Assembly: GCF_020510445.1 (NCBI RefSeq)
Contig: NZ_JAHBAG010000001.1
Location: forward strand, 2,208,501-2,272,500
Length of the DNA stretch: 64,000 nucleotides
Source: Hydrogenophaga taeniospiralis
GTDB taxonomy: Bacteria; Pseudomonadota; Gammaproteobacteria; Burkholderiales; Burkholderiaceae_C
Reading direction: 5' to 3'
Shown here: positions 26,900 to 34,730 of the stretch, one piece after another
How positions within the stretch are numbered: the first letter of the stretch is position 1
How the letters are laid out: each line of letters opens with the position of its first letter
The notes under the pieces: model-generated
Told to the model about the DNA's origin: nothing
What the model saw: only the letters and a program-made list of their open reading frames with translations
The model's database searches: none
Position numbers and translations under genes: made by a program

Positions 26900-27838
26900 T
26901 CAGAAGGTCCAGGCCGCGCGCACGGCGAACTGGGTGCCCTGGCTGCGGTTGCGCGCACCGAACTCCTTGTAGGCGTGGGTCCAGATCAGGGGCCAGTCCG
27001 AACCCAGTTCAAAGAAGCTGATCGCCGGGCCCAGGGCCATCACGCGTGAGCGGTTGCCGTCCTGGAATTTCGCGCCGTTCTGCTTGTCGTCCGTGAGCTG
27101 CTGGTACAGGTAGCCGCCGACGCCCAGCGTCCAGGGGCCGACGTGCTGGCCCAGCCCGAACTCGTGCTGGTACTCGATGCCCGAGCGGTAGTTCGTGTCC
27201 TTGTTCTTGCCGTGGACGTTGAGCTGGATGTTCGAAGAGACCTCGAAGCCTTCGGCATTGATGTAGGTGAAAGCCAGTGCCGGCGAAGCGGTCCAGTGGT
27301 TCGATCCGGTGTTGATGATTCGGTCCGCCTTGTAGGAGCCCGTGGGCAACTGCAGCTCCACGCGACCGTTGACGAAGAGGCCCGGAGAGGGCGTCCATTT
27401 GACGATCAGCGGCGTGAGGGTCACGTCGCCCACGGCGCCGTTGCTGCCCTTGAGCGGCAGCGGCCCCGCCGGTGTGGGAATGCGCAACTGGTTGGACATG
27501 TCCAGATACGGCACCACCGCCGCGAAGCCGTAGCTGCCGCCCAGCAGCGGAATGTCCGTGGTCTTGATGATGGCCAGCGAAGCGCTGTGGACCTTGAGCT
27601 TGATGCCCACGGGCGATACCTTGCCCTGGGTGTCTCGCAGCTCGCTGGCGCTGTAGGCGGCACCGCGGATGCCCACGGTGGCCACATCGGAGGGCGGCGG
27701 CAGCATGCCGGCGCCGAATTCGAAGATGCCGAAGGGCGTGATGGGGGCGCCGCTTTCGACGCTGTGCGCCGCGCCGGCCAGGGTGAGGGCCGCGGCCGAC
27801 ACCAGGATTTTCGGGATGCAGAGGGATGTGGGGGACAT
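26900..27838 (-). CDS. SphA/MetA-type outer-membrane protein
   Basis: A 312-residue exported protein of the phenol MetA/SphA-like family. A signal peptide (residues 1-25, AAALTLAGAAHS) is followed by FEFGAGMLPPP, and the body alternates polar and aromatic residues like a beta barrel, ending in the outer-membrane-type Phe (AVRAAWTF). Relatives lie in operons for hydrophobic compound degradation and probably admit substrates across the outer membrane. It may serve the adjacent liv importer. The ATG at 27838 follows GAGAGG at six bases. It is convergent with the LuxR gene (two bases between stops). Confidence 0.78.
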   Translation of the reverse strand: MSPTSLCIPKILVSAAALTLAGAAHSVESGAPITPFGIFEFGAGMLPPPSDVATVGIRGAAYSASELRDTQGKVSPVGIKLKVHSASLAIIKTTDIPLLGGSYGFAAVVPYLDMSNQLRIPTPAGPLPLKGSNGAVGDVTLTPLIVKWTPSPGLFVNGRVELQLPTGSYKADRIINTGSNHWTASPALAFTYINAEGFEVSSNIQLNVHGKNKDTNYRSGIEYQHEFGLGQHVGPWTLGVGGYLYQQLTDDKQNGAKFQDGNRSRVMALGPAISFFELGSDWPLIWTHAYKEFGARNRSQGTQFAVRAAWTF

Positions 27839-27980
27839 GAAAGGCCTCTCGTGGGTCAGGGGTGGGAAGAACCGGGATCTGAGCCACAAGCGTAGGGATC
27901 GGGGTGCGCCGCGGCGCCTCCCAAACGGTATAGAGACCCATGGGGGTTTGTGCGGATGCCGCGCGCGCTATGCTGGTGCG

Positions 27981-28679
27981 ATGAACACCTCTGACCGCAT
28001 CGAACTTCGTGAACTCGTCACCAGCGGTGACCCCGCCGCCCAGCCCGTGGCCAGCATCGTGGTGCTGCACGGCCTGGGGGCCGACGGCAGCGACTTCGTG
28101 CCGATCGCGCAGGAACTGGACCTCTCGGCCATCGGCCCGGTGCGCTTCGTCTTCCCCAGTGCGCCGGTGCGCCCGGTCACGATCAACGGCGGCTACGAAA
28201 TGCGCGCCTGGTACGACATCCACCCACCCGGCCCCGACGGCTCGCGCCGCGAAGACGAGGCCGGGCTGCGTGCGTCACAGGCCATCGTGCAGCAGTTGCT
28301 GGACCGCGAGGCCGCGCGCGGCGTACCGCCCGAACGCACCGTGCTCATGGGGTTTTCGCAGGGCTGCGCCATGACCCTGCTGGCCGGCCTGCGCGCGCCA
28401 CAGCGTCTGGCGGGTCTGGTGGGCCTGTCGGGCTACCTGCCGCTGGCCGGGACCACCGCCGCCGAGCGCAGCGCCGCCGGCGCGGACGTGCCGCTCTTCC
28501 TGGCCCACGGCGAATACGACGAGGTGGTGGTGGTCGAGCGCGGGCTCGGTTCGCGCGACCTGCTGACCGCCCTGGGATACGCGGTGGATTGGCACAGCTA
28601 CCCCATGGGGCACGAGGTCTGCATGGACGAAGCGGCGGATCTCAACCGCTGGCTGGTGGCTCGCCTGGGCCAGCGCTGA
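27981..28679 (+). CDS. Alpha/beta hydrolase, carboxylesterase/phospholipase family
   Basis: A 232-residue esterase of the EstB/lysophospholipase (Abhydrolase_2) family. It shows VVLHGLGADGSDF for the oxyanion hole, the nucleophile elbow MGFSQGCAM, catalytic Asp in FLAHGEYDEVVV and catalytic His in YPMGHEVC. These are cytoplasmic enzymes that cut short-chain carboxylic or thioesters. The ATG at 27981 gives the standard start. Its last 38 bp overlap the end of the convergent Crp/Fnr-type gene on the other strand. No pathway role is evident. Confidence 0.9.
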   Translation: MNTSDRIELRELVTSGDPAAQPVASIVVLHGLGADGSDFVPIAQELDLSAIGPVRFVFPSAPVRPVTINGGYEMRAWYDIHPPGPDGSRREDEAGLRASQAIVQQLLDREAARGVPPERTVLMGFSQGCAMTLLAGLRAPQRLAGLVGLSGYLPLAGTTAAERSAAGADVPLFLAHGEYDEVVVVERGLGSRDLLTALGYAVDWHSYPMGHEVCMDEAADLNRWLVARLGQR

Positions 28680-29355
28680 GCTTGTGCACTTCAGCAACCC
28701 CGCTGTGCAGCTCCACCATCCCGTAGCTGCGTGAAATCAGGCCCACCTCTTCCAGCGCTTTGAGTGCCTTGTTGGTGCTCTGCCGGCTGACGCCCATCAT
28801 CTGGGCGATCACTTCCTGTGGCACCTTGACCCGCCGGCTGGGCGTCATCCGGCTTCCGTACCCCGTGGCCACCCGCTCCAGGCGCTTGAGAATGCGTTGC
28901 TCCAGCGACAGGAAGACCGTCTCCTGGATCGAGTCCAGCGCCACCCGGAGCTTGCTGCAGGCCAGGATGCCGATGTCCCGCCAGCACAGCGGATGCTGGT
29001 TGAGCCAGGACTCCAGGGCGTCCCCCGGCACAAAGAGGACCTCGGTGTTCCCGATGGCGTGGGCGGAAAAGTGGCGCGGGCCACGGTCCAGGGTCGCAAT
29101 CTCGCCCAGCCACTGGCAGGGCTCCACCTGAGAGAGCACCGCCACCCGGCCGTCCGCGTTCACGTTGCTGATCAGCAGCGCCCCGCCAAGGACGCAGCAG
29201 AGGCCGCTGCCTCCTTCACCGCGCTGAAAGAGTTCCTGGCCATCGGACAACCGCATGGGGCGCGACAGCCTCACCAGGGCCGCCTGCAACTCGGCTGGGC
29301 AGGCCCGGTACCACCTGTCGGATTGAAGTTTGAGATGCAGAGGGCTGGACTTCAT
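28642..29355 (-). CDS. Crp/Fnr-family transcriptional regulator
   Basis: A 237-residue regulator with an N-terminal cyclic-nucleotide-binding-like beta roll (GQELFQRGEGGSGLCCVLGG, then GEIATLDRGPRHFSAHAIG) and a C-terminal Crp-type winged helix (VPQEVIAQMMGVSRQSTNKALKALEEVGLI). The N-terminal cysteine cluster of FNR is absent, so it is not an Fe-S oxygen sensor. The phosphate-binding pocket for cAMP is not obvious either. A perfect 8-4-8 inverted repeat lies about 90 bp upstream and overlaps a candidate promoter, implying autoregulation. It could also act on the divergent gene pair at 29657. Confidence 0.88.
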   Translation of the reverse strand: MKSSPLHLKLQSDRWYRACPAELQAALVRLSRPMRLSDGQELFQRGEGGSGLCCVLGGALLISNVNADGRVAVLSQVEPCQWLGEIATLDRGPRHFSAHAIGNTEVLFVPGDALESWLNQHPLCWRDIGILACSKLRVALDSIQETVFLSLEQRILKRLERVATGYGSRMTPSRRVKVPQEVIAQMMGVSRQSTNKALKALEEVGLISRSYGMVELHSGVAEVHKLSAGPGEPPASG

Positions 29356-29420
29356 GGGTGGAAAAACGTGGGCGGGTGTCGATCATGGGTAAACATCACG
29401 GATCGCCGATAAATATTAAT

Positions 29421-29450
29421 ATTAATGAATAGTTATCCACAAACTGTCAA
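29421..29450 (-). promoter_or_regulatory. Candidate sigma-70 promoter of the Crp/Fnr-type gene
   Basis: On the reverse strand a consensus -35, TTGACA (complement of 29445-29450), is followed after 18 bases by ATTAAT (complement of 29421-29426), matching four of six -10 positions. It points toward the regulator starting at 29355. The -35 lies inside the inverted repeat 29443-29462. Confidence 0.5.
29433..29441 (+). promoter_or_regulatory. Perfect DnaA-box sequence
   Basis: TTATCCACA exactly matches the consensus DnaA box and sits next to a 12-bp AT palindrome. A single box is not an origin; it could let DnaA influence the nearby divergent promoters, or be coincidental. Confidence 0.3.
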
Positions 29451-29462
29451 TTGTTTGACAGT
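29443..29462. promoter_or_regulatory. Crp/Fnr-family operator (perfect inverted repeat)
   Basis: ACTGTCAATTGTTTGACAGT is a perfect inverted repeat with 8-bp arms and a 4-bp centre. It contains TGTCA-N6-TGACA, the 5-6-5 geometry of Crp/Fnr-family sites such as TGTGA-N6-TCACA. It lies upstream of a Crp/Fnr-family gene and covers that gene's candidate -35, which is the arrangement expected for autorepression. Confidence 0.65.
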
Positions 29463-29624
29463 CGAACAAAAATAATTCGAGCACAGTCGGGCCCCTGCTT
29501 GGAACGGTGGCGAGGCGATGCCTCATGCCCTGTGACAGCCTGAGAACGTGTTTGCCATCTCGGAATCCAGGCGGACGAAGCCTCGTCGGCATGACCGTCG
29601 CGATGTCCAGCCGCATCCACACGT

Positions 29625-29636
29625 GCAAACGTTTGC
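29625..29636. promoter_or_regulatory. GCAAACGTTTGC palindrome before the PanE-like gene
   Basis: A perfect 12-bp palindrome with a central CG lies 20 bases upstream of ATG 29657. The central CpG is typical of LacI/GalR-family operators, but no matching regulator is adjacent. Bound protein here would block translation initiation-proximal transcription. Confidence 0.3.
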
Positions 29637-29656
29637 CACTTGACGGACTTCAATCG

Positions 29657-30601
29657 ATGGAAGAACCCATTCCCAACGTGCTGGTCGTTGGCACCGGAGC
29701 GCCAGCGCGCCATATCGGGGACGCGCTGCGCAACTGCGGGGTCCGCGTCGACTTCGTGCAGGAGTTGAAAAGCCTGCTCGACGATGGCGCGCCGCATCCG
29801 GCCGGTATCCACATGGCCGGCAGATCCGATCTCGTGTTGTTCGCGGTGGACCCCGACGACACCCTGGAGTCGGCCATGCTGCTTCAGCGTCTGCTGCCGA
29901 AAGCCACGCCCGTGGTGGCGCTGCAACCGGGCATCCGCCGCCTGGCGTGGGCCGCCCACGCGGCCCCCCAGCTTCGGTGGATCCGCTGCGTCATGGGCTT
30001 CGATCCGGCGCAGCCATCGAGCCAGCGGCGGACGGCCAAGACGAACCGCAAGCTCTACCTGAGCGACACCCCGCAGATCCGCCAATGGCGGTCCCGCCTG
30101 GAACGGGCCGGGTTCGAGGTGGAACTCTGCGCGGACATGCAGTCCGTGCAGTGGGGGCACCTGTTGCTGCAGCTCAGTGCCCTGCTGGTGCTGGCCTCGG
30201 GGCTGGACTACAAACAGATGTTGGCGACGCGCGCCTGGCGGCTGCGCTACGCCCGCCTGCTGGACGAAGCCCTGGGGCTGCTGGCGGGAACGGCCATCGA
30301 GCCCCGGAACCTGCTGGGCGTGCCGTGGCGAACGGTGCCGATGATGCTTCGCCTGAACGATGCCCTGTTTTCCTGGCTGGCGGCGCGCCATTTTTCGGGT
30401 GGCGGCGAAGGGCTTCCCGACCTGTCCCGCGCCGACGAGCCGTCGCTGGAGCTGGCCATCGATGCCACCTGCGGAGAGCTCATGCGACTGGCGGTCGGTC
30501 TGGGAGCCGATGCACCGCGCACGGTCGATCTCGCCGAGCAGCTCATGGTGATCGGTCGCCAGCAGATCGAAGACCGCAGACTGGCGACGACGGAGTGGTG
30601 A
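29657..30601 (+). CDS. Ketopantoate reductase-like (PanE/ApbA fold) protein, probably not a standard reductase
   Basis: A 314-residue protein with the length and layout of PanE/ApbA 2-dehydropantoate reductases: an N-terminal Rossmann start (NVLVVGTGAPARHIGDALRN), a middle helix around QWGHLLLQLSALLVLASGL and a C-terminal PSLELAIDATCGELMRL block. The glycine motif is imperfect. The expected catalytic Lys of the W-K-L...N block appears replaced by His (WGHLLLQ), and the GR-TEID segment is missing. So the fold is likely but normal activity is doubtful. Its stop overlaps the start of the next small gene (TGATG). Start ATG 29657 is chosen by homology; upstream starts lack support. Confidence 0.6.
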   Translation: MEEPIPNVLVVGTGAPARHIGDALRNCGVRVDFVQELKSLLDDGAPHPAGIHMAGRSDLVLFAVDPDDTLESAMLLQRLLPKATPVVALQPGIRRLAWAAHAAPQLRWIRCVMGFDPAQPSSQRRTAKTNRKLYLSDTPQIRQWRSRLERAGFEVELCADMQSVQWGHLLLQLSALLVLASGLDYKQMLATRAWRLRYARLLDEALGLLAGTAIEPRNLLGVPWRTVPMMLRLNDALFSWLAARHFSGGGEGLPDLSRADEPSLELAIDATCGELMRLAVGLGADAPRTVDLAEQLMVIGRQQIEDRRLATTEW

Positions 30602-31008
30602 TGCGGGTCGGCCTCTTCAAACCGCTCAAAGGGCCAGCGCACTTCCGCAGGAACCCGATGGCCACGCCCCGCGAAATGCTGGAACGGCTCAAGGGAGACG
30701 TGGACAACCTGGTGGTCGGCGTGCTCGACGATCTCACTTTCGAGGTCATCCGTGCCTACCGGAACCACCCCCCACCGGGTTACCTGGAGTGGGTGTCCAC
30801 CACGGCCACCCACAGAATCCGAAGGCTGGCCCAGACGGTCGCCCGCGACCGGTCCAGAACCCGATCGACCGCCGCGGCGCAGGGCTTCCATCGCCAGCCC
30901 GAAGCGATGCGGTATCTGGTGGTCAACTGGCTGGAGCCACAGATGGAACAGCACTTCGGCCCGCTGCCGGAAGCCGTGAAGAAGGTGTTGTCCGCCAAGG
31001 TCGGCTGA
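30601..31008 (+). CDS. Hypothetical protein coupled to the PanE-like gene
   Basis: A 135-residue protein I do not recognise. The ATG at 30601 shares a base with the preceding stop (TGATG), so it is translationally coupled to the PanE-like gene. The sequence is basic and helical, with no signal peptide or membrane segment: ATPREMLERLKGDVDNLVVGVLDDL in the first half, a stretch rich in Arg (HRIRRLAQTVARDRSRTRS), and QPEAMRYLVVNWLEPQMEQH in the second. It could be a partner or regulator of the upstream protein, which is inference only. Confidence 0.65.
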   Translation: MRVGLFKPLKGPAHFRRNPMATPREMLERLKGDVDNLVVGVLDDLTFEVIRAYRNHPPPGYLEWVSTTATHRIRRLAQTVARDRSRTRSTAAAQGFHRQPEAMRYLVVNWLEPQMEQHFGPLPEAVKKVLSAKVG

Positions 31009-31166
31009 CGCGCTGACGCCGGTCCGTTCTCCTCCTGCGGTGGTTGGTCTGATGGGGTGTCGTCACCCGCATCGCCGGCCGTGGTTTGCATCGCTATGCA
31101 CACAAAGCATTGGCTGTTGCTCTGACTCATACCTACCATCTGGCGCATCTTGAACAGGTGCTCTAT

Positions 31167-31880
31167 ATGGCTTTGATGATGCGTCAGACGTTGGGGGTTC
31201 TCGGTGGCATGGGGCCCATGGCCACGGTCGATTTCTTGAGGAAGTTGACCCAGGCCACGCCGGCCTCGTGCGACCAGGAACACATTCCCCTGGTGGTCCA
31301 CTTTTCATCGCAGACGCCCGACCGTTCGGACGCGCTCAGCGGTGTGGGGCCGTCGCCGCTGCCTGCGTTGATCGAGTCGGCCCTCATGATCCAGCGCTCG
31401 GGTGCCCAGGGGCTGGTGATCCCCTGCAACACCGCCCACGCGTGGTACGACGATGTGGCCAGCGCCATCCACATTCCCGTGCTGCACATTGTGGACGCCG
31501 CGGTGCAACAGCTCCCGCCATCGCTGCGGGGCCAACCGGTGGGGCTGCTCGCCACCAGCGGCACCCTCAACAGCGGCATCTACGCCGCGCGCCACCCGGA
31601 GATCCACTGGGTGTTGCCGTCATCGCACGTGGTGGATCTGTTCGTGATGCCTGCCATCCGCTGCGTCAAGAGCGACGACATGACCCGCGCCAGCCAGTTG
31701 CTCGATGCCGCGGTCTATTCGCTGGTGGAGCAGGGCGCCCGGGCGATCATTCTGGGCTGCACGGAGTTGCCGCTGGCCCGCTCGGACCGGAACTTGCATG
31801 TGCCCCTGATCGACGCCACCGATGCCTTGGCGCACATGGCCGTTCGCTGGGCCACGGGCGGTGCGATCCCCAGCGTCTGA
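31167..31880 (+). CDS. Aspartate/glutamate racemase family protein
   Basis: A 237-residue amino-acid racemase of the Asp/Glu racemase (YgeA-like) family. It begins with the family hallmark TLGVLGGMGPMATVDFL and has both catalytic cysteines: Cys87 in VIPCNTAH and Cys198 in ILGCTELPL. These enzymes interconvert L and D amino acids by a two-base mechanism without cofactor. The ATG at 31167 follows AGGTGCTCTAT; upstream extension gives no homology. It heads the run racemase, LysR, gltIJKL, all forward, which suggests handling of D- or L-glutamate/aspartate imported by that transporter. Confidence 0.87.
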   Translation: MALMMRQTLGVLGGMGPMATVDFLRKLTQATPASCDQEHIPLVVHFSSQTPDRSDALSGVGPSPLPALIESALMIQRSGAQGLVIPCNTAHAWYDDVASAIHIPVLHIVDAAVQQLPPSLRGQPVGLLATSGTLNSGIYAARHPEIHWVLPSSHVVDLFVMPAIRCVKSDDMTRASQLLDAAVYSLVEQGARAIILGCTELPLARSDRNLHVPLIDATDALAHMAVRWATGGAIPSV

Positions 31881-31901
31881 ACACTTGAAAGGCCGTTGAA
31901 C

Positions 31902-32945
31902 ATGGAAACCACCTGGCTGGAAGACTTCGTCGTGCTGGCGGAAACGCGCAGCTTCTCGCGCGCCGCGCAGCAGCGCCATGTGACCCAGCCGGCCTTCTCG
32001 CGTCGCGTGCAGGCGCTGGAAGCCTGGGTGGGCATGGACCTGCTGGACCGCACCACCTATCCGCCGTCGTTGACCCAGGCGGGCGAACACTTCTACACCC
32101 AGGCGCAGGACCTGCTCAACCGCATCGGCCATCTGCGCCTGAGCTCCAACGAACTGCCCGGCCAGAAGCAGGAAACCATCGGCTTTGCCATTCCGCACAC
32201 GCTCTCGCTGAGCTTTTTCCCCGAATGGTTGGGGAGAGCCCAGGCCGCCGTGGGGGCCATCGAAAGCCGGCTGCGCGCGGGCAACGTGCTCGACGTGGTG
32301 CTGTGGCTGGTGGAGGGCGGCTGCGACATCCTCTTCTGCTACCACCATCCCCAGCAACCCGTTCAGCTCGATCCCGAGCGCTACGAGATCCTGACCCTGG
32401 GCACCGAATCGCTGGCGCCGTATTCCCTGCGTGGCGAAAACGGCAGACCCCGGCACGACTGGCCGGGCAAGCCGCAGAAGCCCGTGCCGTTCCTGGCCTA
32501 CACCTCCAGCGCCTATCTTTCGCGCATGACCGACATCGCGCTGAGCCAGGGCCGGGCCTCGCCCTACGTCAAGCGGGTCTTTGACACCGACATGGCCGAG
32601 GGCCTGCGCCGCATGGCGCTCGCCGGCCACGGTGTGGCCTTCCTGCCGGCCAGCCTCGCATCGGCCGACGTCGAGCGGGGTGACCTGTGCAAGCTCGAAG
32701 GCGGGTGGGAGCTGGAGATGCACATCCGCGCCTACCGCGAACGCCCCACCCTGAGCCGCCCGGCGCGGCCCCGCGTCGAACAACTCTGGAAGTGGATGGA
32801 GCTTCACAGCATCCCCACGCCCTCCGTCGCGCTGGGCCACCACGCGGCCGCACCGAATCTGCGAAGCGCCACGCCCACCAGCCGCCGCGCGTCCGCAGTG
32901 TCTCCGTCGCCCAAGGCCAGCAGTGCCCGAACGCGCAACCGCTAA
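31902..32945 (+). CDS. LysR-family transcriptional regulator
   Basis: A 347-residue LysR-type regulator. The N-terminal winged helix is LEDFVVLAETRSFSRAAQQR followed by VTQPAFSRRVQALEAWVG, and the effector domain begins near residue 95 (IGFAIPHTLSLSFFPEWL). LysR regulators normally end at about 300 residues; here a tail of roughly 45 residues rich in Ala, Ser and Arg follows EQLWKWMELHSI, possibly the product of an old frameshift near the end. The gene lies between the racemase and gltI on the same strand, unusual for LysR genes, which are more often divergent. It probably responds to an acidic amino acid. Confidence 0.88.
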   Translation: METTWLEDFVVLAETRSFSRAAQQRHVTQPAFSRRVQALEAWVGMDLLDRTTYPPSLTQAGEHFYTQAQDLLNRIGHLRLSSNELPGQKQETIGFAIPHTLSLSFFPEWLGRAQAAVGAIESRLRAGNVLDVVLWLVEGGCDILFCYHHPQQPVQLDPERYEILTLGTESLAPYSLRGENGRPRHDWPGKPQKPVPFLAYTSSAYLSRMTDIALSQGRASPYVKRVFDTDMAEGLRRMALAGHGVAFLPASLASADVERGDLCKLEGGWELEMHIRAYRERPTLSRPARPRVEQLWKWMELHSIPTPSVALGHHAAAPNLRSATPTSRRASAVSPSPKASSARTRNR

Positions 32946-32984
32946 CCCTCCCCGCCACCCTCACCACCGGACAAGGAGTCCTTC

Positions 32985-33881
32985 ATGAAACCTCGCCACG
33001 TTGCAGCCCTGCTGACCCTGGGCCTGTGCGCCACCACCGCCTTTGCCGAAGGCACGCTGGACAAGATCCGCGCCAGCGGCACCATCACGCTGGGCCACCG
33101 GGACGCGTCGATCCCCTTCTCCTACCTGGACGACAAGCAGCAACCCATCGGCTACGCCATGGACCTGTGCTTGAAGGTGGTCGATGCCGTGAAGGCCGAA
33201 CTCAAGCTGCCGGCTCTGAAGGTGAGCTACCAGCCCGTCACCTCGGCCACCCGCATCCCGTTGATGGCCAACGGCACGATTGACCTCGAGTGCGGCTCCA
33301 CCACCAACAACGCCGAGCGCCAGAAGCAGGTGTCGTACACCATGTCGCACTTCATCACCGCCAACCGCTTCGTGGCCAAGAAGGCCGACAAGCTCAGCAA
33401 GCTCGACGACCTCAAGGGAAAGACCGTGGTCTCCACCTCGGGCACGACCAACATCCGCCAGCTCACCGAGCTCAACGCCTCGCGCAACCTGGGCATCAAC
33501 ATCCTCGCCGCCAAGGACCACGCGGAAGCCTTCCTGATGGTGGACACCGGACGCGCCGTGGCCTTCGTCATGGACGACATCCTGCTGGCCGGCCTCGTGG
33601 CGAACCACAGCAACCCTGGGCAGTTCGCCATCTCCAGCGAGCAGTTGTCGGTGGAGCCCTACGGGATCATGTTGCGCAAGGACGATCCCGCGTTCAAGAA
33701 AGTGGTGGACGACGCCATGACCAAGATCTACAAGGGCGGCCAGCTCACCGCGATCTACGACAAGTGGTTCATGGCGGCCATTCCCCCGCGCGGTATCCAG
33801 CTGAACATTCCCATGAGCGACGCGATGAAGAAGGTGATGAACGCGCCCACCGACTCGCCCGACCCAGCCCTGTACCGCTGA
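32985..33881 (+). CDS. gltI: GltI-type glutamate/aspartate ABC binding protein
   Basis: A 298-residue periplasmic binding protein. A Sec signal peptide (ALLTLGLCATTAFA, cleavage near residue 21) precedes GTLDKIRASGTITLGHRDAS and IPFSYLD, the GltI pattern. DLECGSTTNNAERQKQVSYT, which includes ligand-contacting residues of glutamate/aspartate-binding proteins, is intact. It would capture L-glutamate/L-aspartate and hand them to the GltJKL complex encoded next. The ribosome site AAGGAG lies at seven bases. A paralogue with the same motifs is encoded at 36225-37142. Confidence 0.92.
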   Translation: MKPRHVAALLTLGLCATTAFAEGTLDKIRASGTITLGHRDASIPFSYLDDKQQPIGYAMDLCLKVVDAVKAELKLPALKVSYQPVTSATRIPLMANGTIDLECGSTTNNAERQKQVSYTMSHFITANRFVAKKADKLSKLDDLKGKTVVSTSGTTNIRQLTELNASRNLGINILAAKDHAEAFLMVDTGRAVAFVMDDILLAGLVANHSNPGQFAISSEQLSVEPYGIMLRKDDPAFKKVVDDAMTKIYKGGQLTAIYDKWFMAAIPPRGIQLNIPMSDAMKKVMNAPTDSPDPALYR

Positions 33882-33959
33882 GCATTTTTCGCAGGGCCTG
33901 TGCGAGGTCGCGCAGGCCCATCCACACCATGACCTGGCCGCCCGGCCGAGGAGCACCGC

Positions 33960-34712
33960 TTGAACTACAACTGGAACTGGGGCATCTTCTGGGAGCTGTC
34001 GCCCGATGCGACAGGCACCTACATGGCCACCCTGCTGCAGGGTCTGCGATGGACCGTGGCCACCGGCCTGAGCGCCTGGGTGATCGCGTTGCTGTTGGGT
34101 TTGGTGGTGGGCACCTTGCGCACCGTGCCCACCCGGTGGCTGGTCATGCTGGGCAATGGGTATGTGGAGCTGTTCCGCAACGTGCCCCTGCTGGTCCAGA
34201 TGTTCCTGTGGTTCTTCGTCGTGCCGGAGCTGCTGCCCGTTGCCTGGGGAACCTGGGTCAAGCAGCTGCCCAATGCGTCGTTCTGGACGGCCGTGATCGC
34301 GCTGGCGTTCTTCACGTCGGCGCGGGTGGCCGAACAGGTAAAGGCGGGCATCCAGTCGCAGCCCCGTGGCCAGCTGATGGCCGCCACCGCGCTGGGCATG
34401 ACGCTGTCGCAGAGCTACCGCCACGTGTTGTTGCCCATGGCGGTGCGCCTGATCCTGCCGCCGCTGACGTCCGAGTTCATGAACGTGATGAAGAACAGCG
34501 CGGTGGCCCTGACCATCGGGCTCATGGAACTCACCGCGCAGGCGCGTTCGATGCAGGAGTTCAGCTTTCAGGTGTTCGAGGCCTTCACGGCCGCCACGCT
34601 GCTCTACCTGCTGATGAACTTGGTGATCGTGCTGGGCATGCGAGCGGTCGAGCGGTTTCTCGCCGTACCGGGATTCACCGGAACCCGCACACCCGCGGCC
34701 GCCACACATTGA
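33960..34712 (+). CDS. gltJ: GltJ glutamate/aspartate ABC permease
   Basis: A 250-residue inner-membrane permease of the HisM/GltJ type with five or so hydrophobic segments. The TTG start at 33960 is supported by GAGGAG six bases upstream and by the N-terminus NYNWNWGIFWE, which matches the family (E. coli GltJ starts DWNWGIF). Further marks are VELFRNVPLLVQMFLWFFVV, the FRNVPL motif of this subfamily, and the coupling loop SQPRGQLMAATALGMTLSQS. It forms the channel with GltK. Confidence 0.92.
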   Translation: MNYNWNWGIFWELSPDATGTYMATLLQGLRWTVATGLSAWVIALLLGLVVGTLRTVPTRWLVMLGNGYVELFRNVPLLVQMFLWFFVVPELLPVAWGTWVKQLPNASFWTAVIALAFFTSARVAEQVKAGIQSQPRGQLMAATALGMTLSQSYRHVLLPMAVRLILPPLTSEFMNVMKNSAVALTIGLMELTAQARSMQEFSFQVFEAFTAATLLYLLMNLVIVLGMRAVERFLAVPGFTGTRTPAAATH

Positions 34713-34730
34713 GTCGGGGAATCCACCACC

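Larger units (their letters stand above)
29356..29656. other. 301-bp AT-rich divergent intergenic region
   Basis: This gap between the Crp/Fnr-type gene and the PanE-like gene is the densest set of cis-signals in the window. Its first half, about 29400-29480, is strikingly AT-rich for this genome. It carries a 12-bp palindrome ATTAATATTAAT (29415-29426), a TTATCCACA DnaA box, an inverted repeat of Crp/Fnr type and, near the right edge, GCAAACGTTTGC. No convincing small gene was seen; an in-frame upward extension of the PanE-like protein lacks family similarity. Confidence 0.6.

Noticed and set aside
29411..29462. Replication origin
   Set aside because: Only one perfect DnaA box and a short AT-rich stretch, with no dnaA, dnaN, gidA, parAB or rep gene nearby.
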